Source: Candidatus Bathyarchaeota archaeon (GTDB lineage Archaea; Thermoproteota; Bathyarchaeia; Bathyarchaeales; Bathyarchaeaceae). Taken from it: 7,590 nt of DNA. Made by a program: the position numbers and the translations under genes. The notes beneath the pieces were generated by a model, which saw only the letters and a list, made by a program, of their open reading frames with translations, had not been told where the DNA came from and did no database searches. Shown in pieces: positions 5,376 to 7,590 of this stretch (within the stretch, counting starts at the first letter, position 1; every line of letters starts with the position of its first letter). The stretch spans positions 1 through 7,590 of the forward strand of contig JAOZIC010000069.1 in assembly GCA_026014605.1 (NCBI GenBank), given 5' to 3'.

Positions 5376-6887
5376 ATGCATGTGCCTAAAGACGAGTTAG
5401 AGGGAAACGAAAAGCGCCCAAGTTTAGAGACCGTTCTAGGTGACCTTCTGGACTTTGAAAAGCTAAAATACTGTAGCGGGTGCGGTATCTGCACTGCTAT
5501 TTGTCCAATGGCAAAACTGCTTCCCGAGTTTTATAATCCAAGGATACTTCTGCACAACATTCCCCGTGGCGATGAGAAAGTCTTAAAATCACCACAACTG
5601 TGGCTTTGTGCTTGGTGTTATCACTGTTACAGACGATGTCCACAGAACCTAAACCTGCCAGAAATCTTCCAAATAGTTAGACGATTCGCAGTAGAATGTG
5701 GCTACATGGAAGGATTCCATAGAGCTCTTGAAATAATTAGAAAAAACATTCCGCTTCCAGTTTCATGCAGCTATGTTTGTTTCCACCCAGAACGTGTAAT
5801 AAAAAATCGACAAATAGTCTCAGAGGCTATTCAACAAGCAGTTCTTAATTACACCCCTGAAAACACGGAAGATGCTTCTGTTATCCAAAGTAACGAAAAC
5901 AAAGTTGCCATCATCGGCTCAGGTCCTGCTGGGCTTAGTGCAGCCCACGATTTAGCCAAAAAAGGCTACTCTGTAACAGTCTTTGAAGCATTACCCTTAC
6001 CTGGTGGAATGTTAAGACGGTGCATTCCAAAATATCGGCTTCCTAAGAAACTAATTGATTTCGACATCATGCGCCTAACCGATTTAGGAGTAGAAATTAA
6101 AACCAACATGCCCATTGGCGGAAAACTGAATGTAAAAACGTTACTAGAACAAGGATACGACGCAATCTTTGTTGCCACAGGCGCTCACGAAGACCAAAAC
6201 CTAACCATTGAAGGCAAAGAATTAAGCGGCGTGTTCAATGCTCTTGATTTTTTGGAAAAAACAAACAAAAAAGATGTCAAGTTGCTAAACCGCGTTTCAG
6301 TAATTGGCGGAGGCAACGTTGCTGTTGATTCAGCAAGAACCGCTTTAAGACTCGGAGCCAAAGAAGTCACAATTTTATACCGAAGATCCTCCGAAGAGAT
6401 TCCTGCAAGCCCTTGGGAACTCAAAGAGGCTGAAAAAGAAGGCATAAAAATCGAGTTTCTGGTTGCGCCTAAACGTATTTTGGGCGAAAACGGGAAAGTA
6501 ACCAAGATTGAATGTGTGAAAATGGCTTTAGGCGAGCAAGATGTAACTGGCCGTAGACAACCAGTTCCAGTTGAAGGCTCTGAGTTTGTGATAGAAACTG
6601 ACACTGTAATTTTGGCAATAGGTCAATTCCCAAACACAGTGTTTTTGCCAAAAACTGTTGAAATAACAAAACAAAAAACCATAGCAACAAACCCATTTAC
6701 CCTAGAAACAAGCTCTCCAAGCATTTTCGCCGGAGGCGACGCCGCTTTAGGTTCAGCAACACTTATGGAAGCTATACTTGCTGGGAAACAAGCAGCGTTT
6801 TCAATAGACTATTACCTGCGAGGTCTACCCTTGGGTCCACTCGAAGTTGTTGACAAAGTTTTTGGGGTTGAAAAAGGAGGTTTCTAA
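5376..6887 (+). CDS. HdrC-like / GltD-like fusion, NAD(P)H-linked flavin oxidoreductase
   Basis: This 503-residue cytosolic protein has two parts. Residues 25-110 are HdrC-like, with two [4Fe-4S] motifs: C33/36/39/43 (CSGCGICTAICP) and C78/81/84/88 (CAWCYHCYRRCP). Residues 115-160 (KNIPLPVSCSYVCFHPER) resemble the end of the GltD-type Fe-S domain with some cysteines lost. Residues 176-485 are a GltD/NfnL-like oxidoreductase. It has FAD motif GSGPAG (181-186), VATGA (266-270), NAD(P) motif GGGNVA (311-316) with YRR (335-337) typical of NADPH-preferring members, and the second FAD segment FAGGDAALGSATLMEAI (451-467). It likely exchanges electrons between NAD(P)H and the Hdr wire. Position 49 bp after the ferredoxin gene and overlapping or abutting hdrA supports one complex. 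Cofactor preference is inferred. Confidence 0.92.
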   Translation: MHVPKDELEGNEKRPSLETVLGDLLDFEKLKYCSGCGICTAICPMAKLLPEFYNPRILLHNIPRGDEKVLKSPQLWLCAWCYHCYRRCPQNLNLPEIFQIVRRFAVECGYMEGFHRALEIIRKNIPLPVSCSYVCFHPERVIKNRQIVSEAIQQAVLNYTPENTEDASVIQSNENKVAIIGSGPAGLSAAHDLAKKGYSVTVFEALPLPGGMLRRCIPKYRLPKKLIDFDIMRLTDLGVEIKTNMPIGGKLNVKTLLEQGYDAIFVATGAHEDQNLTIEGKELSGVFNALDFLEKTNKKDVKLLNRVSVIGGGNVAVDSARTALRLGAKEVTILYRRSSEEIPASPWELKEAEKEGIKIEFLVAPKRILGENGKVTKIECVKMALGEQDVTGRRQPVPVEGSEFVIETDTVILAIGQFPNTVFLPKTVEITKQKTIATNPFTLETSSPSIFAGGDAALGSATLMEAILAGKQAAFSIDYYLRGLPLGPLEVVDKVFGVEKGGF

Positions 6888-7590
6888 AATTTCATCCAAT
6901 ACAAAAGAAGAACCCCGAATCGGCGTTTATGTTTGTCACTGTGGAAAAAACATAGCCGGGTCAGTGGACTGTGCAGATGTAGCAGAATATGCCTTAACCC
7001 TTCCCCACGTTGTTGTTTCGAAACATAATTTGTACACCTGCTCTGATCCAGGACAAGAAACAATCAAAAAAGACATCAAAGAACATAACCTTAACCGAGT
7101 TGTTGTGGCTTCATGCACGCCGAGGCTTCATGAGCCAACCTTTCGAAGAACCTGTGAAGAAGCTGGACTAAACAAGTATCTGTTTGAGATGGCAAATATT
7201 CGGGAGCACTGTAGTTGGGTGCACTTGTACGAACCAGAAAAGGCTACAGCGAAAGCTAGGGACCTTGTGCATATGGCTGTTGCAAAATCGGCATTGCTAG
7301 AACCGCAAATAGAGGCGGTTGTTCCGGTGACAAGAAAGGCGTTAGTCATAGGGGGAGGGGTTGCTGGTATTCAGGCGGCTTTAGATTTGGCAGATACTGG
7401 TTACAAAGTTTATCTTGTGGAGAAAAAACCCAGCATCGGTGGCAAAATGGCTCAAATCGATAAGACTTTCCCAACTATGGATTGTTCCATATGTATCTTG
7501 GCGCCAAAAATGTCTGATGTGGGTAAACACCCTGGCATCGAATTGTTGACAAACAGTGAGGTTACCGAGGTTGGCGGGTATATCGGGAAC
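6868..7590 (+). CDS. hdrA: HdrA-like flavin/Fe-S subunit, 5' part
   Basis: The gene runs off the right edge; about 235-241 residues are visible. Known HdrA binds FAD and several [4Fe-4S] clusters and is the electron-bifurcating subunit of heterodisulfide reductase complexes in the cytosol. Counting from ATT 6889 as residue 1, the N-terminal domain has VCHCG (15-19), LYTCSDPGQ (48-56) and VVASCTPRLHEPTF (72-85), all typical. The FAD site is VIGGGVAGIQAALDLAD (153-169). It is followed by YLVEKKPSIGGKMAQIDKTF and the cluster motif DCSICILAPKM with C199 and C202. No ATG or GTG start exists. I use TTG 6868, which overlaps the preceding gene by 20 bp; ATT 6889 with an ideal AAGGAGG is the alternative. 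TTG at 6847, 6850 and 6862 are also in frame. Confidence 0.93.
   Translation, partial: MKKEVSKISSNTKEEPRIGVYVCHCGKNIAGSVDCADVAEYALTLPHVVVSKHNLYTCSDPGQETIKKDIKEHNLNRVVVASCTPRLHEPTFRRTCEEAGLNKYLFEMANIREHCSWVHLYEPEKATAKARDLVHMAVAKSALLEPQIEAVVPVTRKALVIGGGVAGIQAALDLADTGYKVYLVEKKPSIGGKMAQIDKTFPTMDCSICILAPKMSDVGKHPGIELLTNSEVTEVGGYIGN
6874..6880 (+). promoter_or_regulatory. Strong Shine-Dalgarno sequence facing an ATT codon
   Basis: AAGGAGG lies at the end of the fusion gene, 8 nt before ATT 6889, the natural spacing for a start codon of hdrA. It lies downstream of the nearest conventional start in frame (TTG 6868). Either AUU is the start, or the motif is a by-product of the Glu-Lys-Gly-Gly codons. 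Confidence 0.5.

Noticed and set aside
6185..6604. 139-codon minus-strand ORF, the longest shadow in the window
   Set aside because: It lies wholly antisense to the GltD-like domain, whose FAD and NAD(P) motifs are intact; its serine-rich composition is typical of antisense reading.
1..7590. CRISPR array, insertion sequence, prophage or attachment site
   Set aside because: I saw no regularly spaced direct repeats, transposase, integrase or duplicated tRNA ends. Both tRNA genes are complete and are not followed by integrase genes.

Overview
The window looks archaeal. It carries the end of a ribosomal protein eL37 gene, a tRNA interrupted by an intron with a clean bulge-helix-bulge splice motif, tRNA genes with encoded CCA, TATA-box promoters and T-tract terminators, and a gene for the heterodisulfide reductase subunit HdrA. 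The base composition is AT-rich. A tRNA intron outside the usual 37/38 position, together with Hdr modules and an AMP-forming acetyl-CoA synthetase, fits an uncultured lineage of the Thermoproteota/Bathyarchaeia type. That placement is inference; no 16S rRNA or other decisive marker is present.

Layout: (1) 1-104, 3' end of the eL37 gene on the + strand, followed by a hairpin plus T-run. (2) 105-362, a non-coding spacer. (3) 363-2291, acs (AMP-forming acetyl-CoA synthetase) on the - strand, with a TATA box and Shine-Dalgarno sequence. (4) 2431-2532, tRNA-Arg(UCG) on the - strand with a 24-nt intron at position 29/30. (5) 2804-3559, a probable DUF364-type protein on the + strand, ending 10 bp from the end of a convergent 81-residue zinc-ribbon gene (3570-3815, -). 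(6) 3959-4024, a 66-nt tract made only of A and C, upstream of (7) tRNA-Ile(GAU), 4074-4151 (+). (8) 4152-4421, a spacer with a T-tract terminator and two copies of an imperfect dyad. (9) 4422 to the right edge, a + strand gene run: a tiny CxxxC/CxxC protein, a four-cluster HycB/DmsB-like ferredoxin, a fusion of an HdrC-like two-cluster domain to a GltD/NfnL-like FAD/NAD(P)H oxidoreductase, and HdrA (cut by the window end).

The last four genes are the most interesting part. The GltD-like half of the fusion would exchange electrons with NAD(P)H. Its HdrC-like half and the four-cluster ferredoxin supply wires of eight to ten-ångström-scale Fe-S hops. HdrA is the flavin subunit that performs electron bifurcation in known Hdr complexes. 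Together they suggest a soluble NAD(P)H-linked Hdr-type electron-bifurcating or confurcating complex. The catalytic partner (HdrB, an AOR-type tungstoenzyme, a hydrogenase or other) would lie beyond the right edge. The acs gene adds acetate activation to acetyl-CoA, but nothing in the sequence ties it directly to the Hdr genes.
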